From Owenia fusiformis (Eukaryota; Annelida; Polychaeta; Sabellida; Oweniidae): a stretch of 64,000 nt of DNA. This document shows, one piece after another, positions 11,580-23,476 of this stretch (the first letter of the stretch is position 1; every line of letters starts with the position of its first letter). The notes under the pieces were generated by a model, which saw only the letters and a program-made list of their open reading frames with translations, was not told where the DNA came from and ran no database searches. Where the stretch lies: contig CAIIXF020000003.1 in NCBI GenBank assembly GCA_903813345.2, positions 15,638,931 to 15,702,930 of the forward strand, read 5' to 3'. A program made the translations under genes and the position numbers.

Positions 11580-12370
11580 TATTCACTTGATTAAAACATT
11601 TAGTACAATGGTAATAACAGGTATACAGAACGCATAAATTTATATTAAATATAATATAACTATTATAAAATTTATAAATATTTTATTACATATAATAAAT
11701 ATAAATTTTATAAATTATTATAAACGTTATTATAAATTCAAAAAATTATAAATTTGTAATATCCATTTTACTATTTATTAATTTCCAAATTTCAAACTTG
11801 TGTTTACACACTAGTTGGTTTCTATGGCATTTAATCTAGATAACACCCTGGAATATATATCATATCTGAGGAGCGGGCAGGATATATTGTATATGTACAA
11901 TGGTAATAACAGAACTTATACAGGTATACAGAACTTATAGGTTATAAATTTTACTATTTCTTAATTTCCAAATTTCAAACGTGTGTTTAAACACTTGTTG
12001 GTTTCTATGGCATTTGTTCTCAAAATCTGCAATTGACAAATAAGTGTTTATAACTTTCCACTTCAATATTGCATATTTTACAAAATACCATTGTGGAGTA
12101 TGGCGAGTGATTTTAGACGGCCATGTCTTTCACCATGAGTTCTTTCTGGCCATAAATACAGTGTTTATTTTATTAAAGGGGGTACACCTTTTTGATGCCA
12201 GTTATCAAAATATCAGAGGATTATTCTTGTATAACAAGTCTTTGTTATTTGATATATGGACTAGTTTAACTAAATTATGCATAATCCATGTTTTCAACAC
12301 ATCTGTCCAAAAACTTTTATGTCGTTTGAAAAATGACATCGCAATCGATGCTCTGTATGTGCTTTAACCA
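11580..12370 (-). pseudogene. Non-LTR retrotransposon 3' fragment (LINE C-terminus)
   Basis: Read on the - strand from about 12360, a broken frame gives SFWTDVLKTWIMHN, KDLLYKNNPLIF, then stops, and later CKICNIEVESYKHLFVNC. The last is a C-x2-C-x8-H-x4-C knuckle like those at the C-terminus of CR1/L2/Jockey-type LINE polyproteins. Several in-frame stops and frame changes make it a pseudogene. The + strand frame of 107 codons over the same place is its shadow. Two internal blocks (about 11764-11835 and 11949-12016) are direct duplicates. Confidence 0.6.
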
Positions 12371-12440
12371 GGGTTTGTATCACCAGAAACAATACAAAAA
12401 AATTGACAAAAATCATCATTTAAGCTGTTTTTGAGAAATA

Positions 12441-13492
12441 CAGGGTGTTCCAAAAGTAACAGGACTGGTGCTGGCATTTTGTCGAATATGCACCAATCGT
12501 CTTCAAAATTTTACATAATGTACTTCCATGTATTGTTACTAAGACTGCCAAGTTTTGACAAAAATTATGAAACTGGGGTAGAGTTATGGTTGCTATGGCA
12601 ACATGACATCACAATACCCGGGGCAACATTCCACACAGAAAGTTACAGAGACTTTAAGCATTTTGTACATCCCATAGCAAAGTTAGAATCCAACAACTGG
12701 TGGGAATTACATTTGCTAAATACATTATTTGATATTCCTATGTATCCTCTACTTTGAAAAGTAGGGTCCTCTTTGGTCAGTCCAAGAGTAGCACTCAGTA
12801 TCCATGACTCAAACACATGAGTGAACCCATTTGATGACATGTCACGCAGGGTCGATAGGACAACTTGGAGAAGGTCATTCTCATCTTTAAAGGTCTTACC
12901 GCGCTGATTAGCATTCCATTACCCATATAAAAGTAAAAATTAGATATTGCATGATCAGAAGAGTATGATGCATGGTCTTAGATCTCAAGATCTAGCTCCG
13001 CTATAGCTGCAGTGGTCTTTAATGCTGACTTGCGGGCAGACGCCTTATCAAGGTGGATGACTGGCTTCAAATTGGGTCTTTTCAAAAACTCAACAATAAA
13101 TTGTGCAGACTGTTATACATAATAATATTTTAGGAAATTGAATAAATATTATTATTTTGAAATCATGCTTGAATCTGAGTTGTATAGCAACCCCATAACT
13201 ATAAAGCAACTAATAAAACAAACAAGAACTTTTGTATTGTAATAGGCGAATTAGATACTTTCTTCAGTCATATAAAAATGTTAGATATTACATTTTCATG
13301 AAAAAGTTGCCCCGGGTATTGTGATGTCACGTTACTATAGTAACCATAACTTTACCCGCATTTTATCATTTTTTCTGAAACTTTGCAATTTTAGTTGCAC
13401 TACTTCAAAGTACAATTTGTGAAAATTTGAACATACTCGGTGCAGAATTGACAAAATGCCAGCACCAGTCCTGTTACTTTTGGAACACCCTG
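12441..13492. mobile_element. Non-autonomous mariner-like element with long TIRs
   Basis: Flanked by TA on both sides. The ends CAGGGTGTTCCAAAAGTAAC and GTTACTTTTGGAACACCCTG are perfect inverted copies. Inverted similarity extends about 180 bp (GACATCACAATACCCGGGGC / GCCCCGGGTATTGTGATGTC). Length is 1052 bp with no transposase. The close match of the termini suggests fairly recent movement in trans. Confidence 0.85.
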
Positions 13493-13944
13493 TAATAAGC
13501 AATATTTTCAGTATCGCATGATTATGATAACCAGTTATGATAATAAAAATAACACATCAAATGGGACTGTTATCAACGCACACGACGCATGCTTTAGACG
13601 AACAACAAATTTTGAAAATATCAATTTTTCATTTTTTTAAAACTTATTCATTTTCAAGCTTGGTTTGTCAACAAAGTGACATACAATGGTACTATTTGAT
13701 TTATCATAATAAATCTGAACTTTGATGAACACGTTTTAAAATAGAACAAGAAATGTAAAAATTAAGAGATATCCCCGGGAATAGTTCTGATACCGGATCT
13801 GACAGGATCCAATACGGGATACGGAATTTAAGCTGATAGGGGATCAGTTACAGACTTTTTTGAATTACAATTTTATCCCCTGTTTATTTCCCAGGGAAAA
13901 CGTGTCATTATGGAAACATATCATTCAGTACAGGTGGAAGTATA

Positions 13945-14030
13945 ATATATACCCTTTGCATTCGTTCGACTCCACTTCTTAAAAGAGTCAGCTTCGTTTT
14001 AATACTAGACTCTGCTCGCAGGGTATATGA
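13945..14030. repeat. Short foldback element with GCATTCG/GCTCGCAG loop
   Basis: ATATACCCTTTGCATTCGTT followed by CGACTC is mirrored by GACTCTGCTCGCAGGGTATAT-like sequence 40 bp further on. The spacer resembles the asymmetric loops of other foldbacks in this window (19560, 39665, 44390). Confidence 0.55.
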
Positions 14031-14396
14031 TAGATGAATCATGACTTGCACAGGGAATTGATTTCGCTATATTTATCTTAGATTTTATATTGCAAATAGC
14101 ATACGACTGTCAGAATGATGTAGTACTTATGAATATGAAATAATCTAGCTTATCAAAAGATGATGAGAAAGTTGTAATTTATTAAAGATCATGGGGTATT
14201 TGTCATACTTTATCAAAAGATTGCTAAGATTTTGCCGTAATTTGTGTTTGTCTATCCAGAAAAATGATAATTATCTGTTGATTAAACATGCTCAATAAAT
14301 AGTTGTAACATCTTAAACAAATTATAGTTTACGTTGATAGTACAAACAGAATAAACCCAAAATTTAATTCATCATCAGTAGTAAGTGTACAACGAT

Positions 14397-15110
14397 ATTC
14401 TGGCACCCCATGCAGACGGATCGCCTAAAATTACATTCGTATAATGCGAGACTCGACTAGATTTCTTTGAAATACTAAGAAATATACAGATCACATATAG
14501 AATTTTCCGAAACAGAAAAAAACATGTGTAAATAGTAGGACCTGCAGGACCGATTCCTCTTGATAGCATTGGCATTGATCTCATATTATATATCATACAC
14601 TTAATATTTGAAACGCAACTATTATACGAACTTAGATCGGACATTAGTATGATATTACTTTAATTTATTATCTTGAATTTCACATCATACTTAGTGTGTA
14701 AAAACTATTGTACTATGTCCGATCATAAGTTCGAATAATAATTGTGTTTCAAATATTAATTGTGTGACAAACACGAGACCAATGTTAATGCTACCAGGGG
14801 GAATTGGATCTGCAGGCTCTACTATTTATACATGTTTTTTTTCGTTTCGGAAAATTCGATATGTGATGGATATTTTTCAAGGAGATCTACAAATATTTCG
14901 TTGCGGTTTTATCTTTACATCGAGTTACCGTGAAATATCAAGACGTCATGCTATTCTCATACCTATAGAATTCAACGTGACTGTCATTCACCATTTATTA
15001 AGCCGTAAAAAACAATTTGCTTTATGGTAGGCAAAATGTCTCTAGTTTCCTGGTGAATGTCGAGTCTCGCTTCATACGAATGTAATTTTAGGAGATCTGT
15101 CTACATGGGG
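14397..15110. repeat. Large inverted repeat of about 700 bp
   Basis: The left arm (14397-14640) reappears inverted at 14715-15110. Both arms give the same peptide on opposite strands (GPAGPTIYTCFFLFRKI against GSAGSTIYTCFFSFRKI). The arm ends TACATTCGTATAATGCGAGA and TCTCGCTTCATACGAATGTA also pair. The right arm carries about 170 extra bp (around 14895-15050). No protein family is recognised, so I read it as a foldback or palindromic element. Confidence 0.8.
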
Positions 15111-15149
15111 TGAAATTGAATCCTACGCTCAGAGAATTGATTAAGTTGA

Positions 15150-15290
15150 CGATCTCCTTAGCGATCGATCGTTCAATACGTCGATAACAGGCCTCAACCA
15201 CAAGTCAACCCAAACAAGTAAAACTCAACCCAAGTCAACTCAATCCTGTAAAACTCAACCCAAGTAAAATTCTTCGTTCTTAACAAAACG
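15150..15290. repeat. Short CAACCCAAGT-type tandem repeat
   Basis: AACTCAACCCAAGTAAAACT-like units recur about five times with variation in roughly 80 bp. Confidence 0.5.
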
Positions 15291-15299
15291 CGAACGATA

Positions 15300-16590
15300 A
15301 GGAGGCTGGATTGTACTCAACGCGGACTTTTTAAGCGGATAATGATTAAAAAAGCAACTGTACATTGCCAATTGGCATAGCTGTTGTTCCATTTGCCTGC
15401 TTTGGGAATATCCTACTCTTGATTGCCTATAAAAGAGATACCCGAAACTAAGTCAATAAAGTGGATCAAATGTTTGATTCATTTCATAGCACTATGTCAG
15501 ATGCTTTCCTTTACAGGGATTTCATCAGGGTTCATTCTCAGGGTGCATTGCTTTTGAAAAAAATAACTAGATTCTTCGCCCGTTTTAATAGTCAAATATC
15601 TATTTATTCCAAAAGTAAATTGTACCAACTGAATAATTGTCCAATTGTTTTTTCATTGTGCCTGCGTTTGGAATCTTAATACCCAAACGCCATGAAAGAG
15701 ACCTACCGTTGTGACAAAGTATTGCTTAAGTTGACATTATCGAAATCTGGATAAGGGTTACATTACTCCAGGCTGGTATGAAATTAAAAATTTAAGCTCT
15801 GGACTCGAAGCATCGTGAACTGATTATCATTCCTAAAAGGTTGTTTCAAACTTTGCACGAGATGCGTAGCAGTTTTTCATTACTTTTTATCTCTTGGTTT
15901 TCTGATTCAAATATAAAATATTTTATGTTGTCCATAAGAACTGAGTAAAAATTCTCTAAAATCTACTTTCACCGGCACATGCTTTCGCTATCACAGGGTA
16001 AAATCATATATTTTTTGCAACAAAATAAACACATAAAACAAAGCAACGTACCATGAAGAAATATCTTACTTGCCATTTTAACTTGTTTACTATATTTTTT
16101 CAATCCCCTGGTTTATAAGAAATTAATACCACCTTGTGAAACATTGGTTACTGACTCACAAGCAGTTAACAGATCATTATCTCTATGGGGTTAAGTATAC
16201 AAGTTAGTTGAAAATCACGTCTCCCTCTATCTATGACATTTTATTTGAAGCATTTAGATTATATATACTATGATCGGGCATCGTGGTTTTATATAACGAC
16301 TGACAGTGAGACACATATAAATCCAGAAGTTCTGCTTTGTGTCTGACTTTGATTTCTTCTACAGCACATAATTTGAAGGAGACAACAATGGTTTAGGGAG
16401 CATTTAATATAAAAAGAGAGATTTGGGCTATTTAGATATAGCGACGTACAAACAAACAATGAGTAACGACGACAGCAGAACAGCTATCCCTGGCTAATAA
16501 CCTCATTATATATCCAGTCACCTAATAATTACATTAAATGTGGAGCTCCGATAATATGATGTTGCGTAAAGGGGTAACAGAGGGTAACTT
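15300..16590. other. No recognisable feature
   Basis: AT-rich, with short frames of 60-72 codons that lack family resemblance or splice context. Confidence 0.4.
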
Positions 16591-16597
16591 GTGGTGA

Positions 16598-16905
16598 AGT
16601 GAAGGGAGGATTGGCTCCCAGGATCGAAACTCGATATTATCCAACAATAGAAACGTCGAAATTTCGTTTTTTCTGAAATCATAATCGACTAGAAATTCAA
16701 AATAAACAGTTCAAAAGATTCGAACCAATATCTCGATCATTTCTCGTGAGTTTTGGAATTTTTCGTTAGGAAGTAAGACCAACATTCACGATTGAAATGT
16801 TGAAGTGAACAAAATGGTGGCCGTTTGAGTTCAAATTTTGTATTACGATATGCCCATATATGGGGCAGAGTTTCAATGTTGCACTATGGGAGCCAATTCT
16901 TCTTG
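16598..16905. repeat. MITE-like element with GGATTGGCTCCCA ends
   Basis: GGATTGGCTCCCAGGATCGAAACTC-like sequence at 16598 is mirrored at 16870-16905 (GAGTTTCAATGTTGC ... GGGAGCCAATTCTTC). The 300 bp spacer is non-coding. Confidence 0.5.
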
Positions 16906-16989
16906 GGTGAAGTGTAAAGTAAAGTGCAATATAGAGTGGTACATGTTGTAAGTGTAAAAGTGGCATCGTGTATCAAACAGTGCAGTTAC

Positions 16990-17960
16990 CTCGTTTCATA
17001 CATTACAAACCACATACAACAACCCTCCCACCCTCATATGAACTATGTTGAGAATCAGTGACACAAATGATCATAAATAGTGACATATATATTTTTATAC
17101 TATTGACCTGGATTCTTCCTCTTATTATGAAAAATAAATAACAAATATGGTGTAAAATTATTTTGGGTGCCTTCAAAGGTGTTTCTTAGATTACTAGAGT
17201 TTTTACTATGGACATTTAATTTGAGAATAGAAAATAATTGACAAGCAAATAATTGATAGAAAAATGACTTTTTCTTAATTTTACTCCTTGGTGATGAAAG
17301 TGTTAATTTTTCATCTTTGCTACGAGCAAACTTCAAAACCTAGGTCGGACACGCTCACCTTACCAACGGTGTATTGTAACATCAGGACAAAGCGAGTCAC
17401 TCTTTTTGCATTAAGGATCGCACTTCGACACTTTAATTTCCTCTATTATTAGGCATCATCTCACGTTTTCCTAGTTTTATTAATTATGCATCACATTCCT
17501 ATACATCATATCCTCTAATTCTATCTAAAGGTGTTTTACTCATTGGTTATCAATCTGCAAGATATAAATTATTCAATCTGACATATATATCGGGAGTTTC
17601 CCGCTAATAGGCTCACTCGGCGTTAATTTCCCTTGGGGATTTATTTAAAAGTCCTCAAAATGAATGCCTATGGGTCTTTATAAAGAGGCAAAAACTGTTT
17701 TTCAAAGAGGATGGACTTTTATTAAGAGAGAAAACATTGTTTTCAAAGCCAATTGTCCATTGAATCCCTGGACAACTCATCCCTTGATCGAACAACTCAT
17801 CCCCTGGACGATTCATCATTTGGCATGTTAGAGTAATTTGATTTCATGTTTTCAATTTATAATTGATATTCAAATGATTTGTAATTGTTTTTTTATTGCC
17901 AAAAAATGTACATATATGGAATGCAATTACTGTATACAAGAGGAAGAAAGATTTTTTTTA
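16990..17960. other. No recognisable feature
   Basis: AT-rich intergenic sequence. I saw no family-like coding region or clear repeat pair. Confidence 0.35.
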
Positions 17961-18095
17961 AAATACAGGGTTGTGCAAAAAGTGAACCGTTGGAACAGGC
18001 TATATTTCTCTTATTACTTGCGGGAATACTTTCATATTTTCACATGTTGTAGAGGAAGGTCTAAACTTTGGTACCATACATTCTTCTTAATCTTG

Positions 18096-19059
18096 AAAGG
18101 AGCACGTGGGTTATCGCAAGCAATTTCAGAAGGTTATATCGTGGATTATGACTATTTTCTGACAATGAAGACAAGTTTATATTTTAGATCAATTCATTAT
18201 CTCAAAGAAAATTATGCAAAGGGAATATGGCGAAAATTAGTTTTAGGTAGGCTACGTCAAAGCCAAAATGCAACGTTTATGACTAAATTTGCTATAAAAA
18301 ATGCAACACATTTGTATGTTAGTGTAAAATGCTTTGCCCAGCCACCTAAATGGTGGGCACTCAGTTTCAAATACCCTAGTGATTTGAAATATTGCAAATT
18401 AATGGTCAAGCTGCTTATGAATCAAACACTTAATGGAAACAAAAAATGGGGTGATAGAAAATGTAATATATGTGATACTGGCGAAATAGAAACATTGGAT
18501 CATTTTTTACGTCAACCCATCAACACAGTTTTTCAAAGATGTTGACCCCATTTTCACAAAAAATCCAATCATTTTTACAGTGTTTAATGCATTACTATTC
18601 TTTATTTTGATGAATCAAATAGTTCTCGAAAGAAATACTTAATTGCTTTAAGATAAGTGTTCCCCATGTTATTTCTCCATTGAAAAATGTCATGCTATCC
18701 ATTGGTTTCAGTTCATTTCGGTCATCCAAATTCAGTATCTTTAAAGTCCCTTGAGCAATCAACTTTTCTTTTTAGGAAATCGAACATGTCTCAAAGCACA
18801 TTCTAATTATGCATTCAACAATATAATAAAAGGTTGCATTTTTGATGAAAATTAGGTCAACATTTTTAAAAAAGTATGTTGATTGGTCCATTGCCCCTTC
18901 AATATCACTTAGGTCTGATTAACTAAATTATCATTATATATACTTTTCTTGAAAATAATGAATGGATCTAAAAGATACACCCATGTTCATGATCAGAAAA
19001 TATTCATAATACAAGTTAAAATCGTTTGAAATTGTTTGCGATAACCTACGTGCTCCTTT
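18096..19059. mobile_element. TIR element with about 110-bp arms, nested in a mariner relic
   Basis: The ends AAAGGAGCACGTGGGTTATC and GATAACCTACGTGCTCCTTT are inverted copies. Imperfect pairing continues for about 110 bp (ACTATTTTCTGACAATGAAG against TTTCTGATCATGAACATG on the complement). The right flank resumes the interrupted mariner sequence. I could not define a target duplication, so the superfamily stays open. A related arm sequence occurs at 47813-47900. Confidence 0.7.
18105..18545 (+). pseudogene. LINE C-terminus-like open frame inside the nested TIR element
   Basis: An open frame of about 147 codons reads through the left TIR and on to a TGA at 18543. Its C-terminal half has the pattern KWWALSF-YPSDLKYCKLMVKLL-LNGNKKW and then KCNICDTGEIETLDHF. 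That resembles the post-RT region and Cys/His knuckle (C-x2-C-x6-ET-x2-HF) of invertebrate LINE polyproteins. I infer that the TIR element carries a LINE-derived fragment. The link to the N-terminal half of the frame is not supported. Confidence 0.5.
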
Positions 19060-19559
19060 GCAGAAATTATGAGCCCTAACCGAACATTACTGAAAATGGA
19101 TCTTCCCGTGAACATTTTTTAGACGCAGACTGAAAAACTTAATTTTTTCTCACTTTGTTTGGTTTTGAACTAACTAACTGCTTCAAAATGGTCAATGAAC
19201 GTTTGAAATGTGTTTTCTGCTCAAATTTAGTCCCATTTGTCATATGGTAGGGTTAAAACCTATAACTGTCACTGAAAGCTTTTGTAAGATCATCCAATGT
19301 GTTCCAACAATTTCCGTGAATTTAGTAATATTTTGTACAATATTGTCTAATTATAGGCATGTTTGCTTAAGTCTTGTAATTTCTTCAAAATTCAAGACTG
19401 GGAATAAATGATGGCATCAATGTAAACAATTGATTATTAAATGAAAATTATGAGAACAAAGGTGCATTTGCTATGTTCTATTATCAATATGTTTAAGTTA
19501 TATTTAATGCATATTTTTCAACGAAATGCATGTAAAAACTCGATATAGTATAATGGAAT

Positions 19560-19720
19560 ACGTATAGGATATCCTATGATTTTGAGAGATATCATTTTTA
19601 TCCACGAGTTGATATCAATATCTGGACGAGTGAGCGTAGCGAATGAGTACAGATATTGATATCAACGAGTGTATTAAAATGATATCACGAAAAAATCATA
19701 GGATGTTCTATTTATCCCAT
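19560..19720. repeat. Foldback MITE with ATCCTATGATTTT ends
   Basis: GGATATCCTATGATTTTGAG on the left is mirrored by AAAAAATCATAGGATGTTCT on the right. Inside, ATATCAATATCTGGACGAGT pairs with CAGATATTGATATCAAC across a short loop containing GAGCGTAGCGAATGAG. The 39665-39830 element has the same ends. Confidence 0.75.
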
Positions 19721-20069
19721 ATGGACCACCACTATGACGTCACGTATTGCTAAGGTCGATATAGTAAAATGAATGCCTTCTAAACTAGCACTAAAATCCC
19801 TAGAACTAGCCCGGCAAGGTGGTAATAATAAGATAATATTGTTAACTCACTGTTAATATGTATTTCTTCTTTTCTTCTCACATTTTGGTATACGTGCAAT
19901 ACCTGTATTTATCGTATGATCTGTAAAATGAAGCCCTCTGATTGGTCAGTTCTTATGCTGTACCAATCTGTATTGCTACTGAGATTGTCCTCGTTGATCA
20001 TCTCCGTCGCAATACAGAAAATATTTGTACGGAGGGGACAAACTCAGTACCAATACAGAGGATCACATG

Positions 20070-20217
20070 ATAAAAACGTTATTGAATGATTTGAAGTGCA
20101 ATACATATATTCTGTCTCGATATTCTGTATTGGCACTCGACTTTGTCTCGTTCCAATACAGAATTTTTCGAGCAGAATATATCCCGTATTGCACTTCAAA
20201 TCATTCGATAACTTATA
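20070..20217. repeat. Palindromic MITE, family shared with 2698-2838
   Basis: AATGATTTGAAGTGCAATAC and GTATTGCACTTCAAATCATT are perfect inverted copies. Inner parts also pair (TTCTGTATTGG / CCAATACAGAA). Non-coding. Confidence 0.8.
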
Positions 20218-20319
20218 ATATTTCTGGGGGATGTATTCCGCTTGCCCTTCGAGCTCCGTGGAATGCAGGTATTCAATATTTGTATAGTATATTGTATGCC
20301 TATGAAAAATAAATGATTT

Positions 20320-21780
20320 AACAATGAGAAATGTTAAATAAAAATATAATGGCAGACTAAACTGTATACAATAACATCTGATACGTTTTGCAAAAAGAAT
20401 TTCAAATTTCTTTTTCCGATTTTTTGTCAATTTTTTTAATTACCAGAAATATGCCAGGATATGCCCGGGTTCGGGAGATATGGCGAGGGATATGGAGGTT
20501 CTAGATATTGAAACCTCAAAATCAGGATACACATCTTACCAACTTATCTCCCTAAAACTCTACAGGGCACAGGAGAAATGTACATTGTACTTTAGCAATT
20601 TCAATGCATAAAAATTCCTTTCTCGAATGTTTCGCCCACAGGTCGCTTATCGAGGCCCTCGAAAATACACCCATCTGCCTTTAAAAAGAGGAATTTTTTC
20701 ATACACCCTCTTTCAAATACATGTGCATTTATTAAGATAAACCGGAAATTTGAATTTTATATACAAGTAATTTGATTGTTTGGTTATAAGAATGTTTACA
20801 AATTGGACATGTGTACATGGGACAATAGTTCCCATTAGTCGAACAAACAAATCTGAAGCTGGAAGTGTGTGCTTTGTTTTGTTCAGAAAGATTCTATTGC
20901 AACACAGGAACGAAACGTGACTGAAAAGTCCATAAGGTACTGACGCTTAAAGTGTTTGAACTGTATCAAAATTCTACATGTCATTTTCATTAGATATCTC
21001 TGACGACTACGCCTAGCTTTTAATCTATTTGGCTTCTTAAAAGACAGCTTTCTTACTCTGCGCTCAGGGTATATCTCAACACCATCCATCTCAAACTTTC
21101 AGGGAGAGTCAACATATTTTAATTTGAGGTGAGGGCCCAATTTTCTGGAAAAATATTCCAAGCCTGTAGAAAAAATGTAGTTGCTGTTGGTAAGGAAAAT
21201 ACCTTTGGCGTTGATAGTATTGAAAATACTAAATAGTGCAAGCAATGTATAGTCTACCACACCCTTAGCTTCAGAAACCCTTACCAAGGCTCTCATACGC
21301 AGAAATTAAATGACTTGCCTCTCGATGGCGTGTTCTTTAATAAGATAAACTAAACATGTTCTATGCAGGCGATATAAGCCTAACTTGATTAATACAGTAG
21401 TTAAATAGGGTATCAGTTGACAAATAATACTTAGGTTTATCTTTAATGCACGTTATTTCAAATGTAAATCATTGATTAATTGGTACATAATATGTATTCC
21501 ACGTTAGATTAAATAACTCAACCTTGTAGACAGGTATAATGAACTGGAAACCCAAGTAAATACTATACGTAATTGCATAACAGTTATGATATTAGAAAAA
21601 CCTGGGATCATGCCAAAGGATGGAGCAAAGGAAGAATTAGAAATATATGAGCAATTCTTTTGAAAAAACGACATGGATTTCTATGCATTGTTTTCCATGA
21701 AATGTGTGATCGAGTAAGCCGTGAAATTGAAATCTGTGAACACAGGAGCTTTAGAACATGTGCAGTGGTTAATTAATGCT
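20320..21780. other. No recognisable feature
   Basis: AT-rich. Short open frames of 65-68 codons on the - strand near 20900-21300 show no family resemblance. Confidence 0.4.
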
Positions 21781-22110
21781 TGATTTTAGGAATAGCTTGG
21801 AATGTAGGATATGAGAAATATCTAAAGGAATACCTACCTGATCGGCAAGGAATGTTATGATAAAAGCGTGATCTAAAATGTATCTTATCTAAGAAATGCT
21901 TGAGAATTAGGAATACTTATTTAAGAAATATCTAGCTGAATTAAGAAATGCTCAATCTGAATAAAATCTGATCTAAGGAATACCTTATTTAGGAAATAGC
22001 TGAACTAAGGAAAACCTGATTTATATAAAACCTGGTCTAAGAAATGCGTTATATATCTCTGGACAGGTCCATGATAAGAAATACCTTACCTAAGTAAGGC
22101 CAGACGCACA
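21780..22110. repeat. Degenerate short-unit array (GGAATACCTGATCTAA-like)
   Basis: Units resembling AAGGAATACCTGATCTAAG or GAAATGCTTGATCTAAG recur about 15 times with heavy variation. The same theme returns at 23140-23470, next to the GPCR start. Confidence 0.55.
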
Positions 22111-23140
22111 TAATGCCATTGCTTGATTTGGATAAAATGTACTTTTCAAGGAACAGTAGACACATGAAATGTATTGTTATAAGAAACGTGCAATATGGAA
22201 TACCAGATCAATTTACCTTATTCTTTTTTATCTAAGACACTACTAACTATACATTCGGATAGAGAAGTTGGATGAACAAATATGACATTGCTCTTGAAAG
22301 GTTCAACAATGTCTTGGACGAATTAAGAGTCGAGAGTCACAATCTAAATTAATTTCTCAAAACATTTCACACTACGCCATTTTCTAATATCCTGAATATG
22401 TCCAACAGTTCCAGTTTATTTAATTGGATAATGGTATGTAAAATATGATATACTTGTATTATATGAACTATTCGTCAGATAGATGACAGTAGTAGTTTAT
22501 TTGTTCAATATATTCTCAGATAGGAGGAGGAAAGTCCAAAAAATTCTATATAAGGAAAATGAACATCTACAGACAATCTTTGTCTAGTTCTAGTTCTAAT
22601 TCTGGATCACGCCCTCCTCTTGATCAGGAAAAAGATTGACAAACCACCACTGCGCATGCCATCTTTTCGAGGCAGCAGACAGGACCATATGCCCAACCAA
22701 TTTTAATGACTAGAACAGATATAATTTAGAACAATCAAATGCCCTTTCTTACAATACCTTGTTCCGATCTGGTTCTCTGAATTGTCATAATTTCTCAGAT
22801 TATACAGAATTTCAACAGAGAGGCGTATTTTCTAAAATTATCAAACTCAGTGTGCAATAATGAAGGACTCTAATGCGATCAAAATTGCTGTCAAATCAGA
22901 TCTGTCAATAATAATATTCACTAAGTAGAAAATTATTTTCTGAACATTACGTCAATTTATTCTTTATTACATACGATTGTCACCCATCACATTGCACGCA
23001 CTCTGCAATGTGACAAATAAGATCTTTCATTTTTTCTCGACATTGACGACATTGAATTTTTATATATACCATTACCATAAAAGATTCCCCGTCATTGCAT
23101 TATCAGACTTTGCGGAGAAGAGAAAGGAGAAATAATTTTT
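22110..23140. other. No recognisable feature upstream of the GPCR
   Basis: AT-rich. No confident promoter motif, exon or repeat pair seen. Confidence 0.35.
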
Positions 23141-23470
23141 TATTCGTAGTGGATGGATACTTGATCTGAAGAACATTTGATGAAATAAACATTTCATATG
23201 AGGTACACCTAGAACAATTTATTTAAAGAACATTTGATCTAACAAATTATAGGATCAACGGAACACTCGATTAACGAAAACTTGATGAATTGGAACTTCA
23301 AATAATCCAATTAAATCTTATCTAAAAATCTAAATCTAAAGGAAGTTGATAAAAATGACACCAGCAGTAACAAAGGAACGCCGGATCTAAGGAATAATTG
23401 ATCAAATGAACACCTAATACGACAAAAGAACACTTTATATAGGAACACCTGGTCTAAGAATATCTAATTT
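23140..23470. repeat. Degenerate short-unit array immediately upstream of the GPCR
   Basis: Units such as GAACATTTGATCTAA, GGAACACTTTATATAGG and GGAACACCTGGTCTAAG repeat loosely up to 7 bp before the GPCR ATG. They resemble the array at 21780-22110. Confidence 0.5.
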
Positions 23471-23476
23471 AATAAC

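Larger units (their letters stand above)
17966..19200. mobile_element. Mariner-like element copy 2, split by a nested element
   Basis: Starts CAGGGTTGTGCAAAAAGTGA and matches 11054-11345. The match stops at TCTTGA (18096) and resumes at TTTGCAGAAATTATGAGCCC (19057), showing that the 18096-19059 element inserted into it. No clear right terminus was found. Confidence 0.65.

Noticed and set aside
12044-12367. 107-codon + strand open frame
   Set aside because: The opposite strand gives LINE-like motifs (FWTDVLKTW, CKICN..E..KHLF..C), so this is a shadow.
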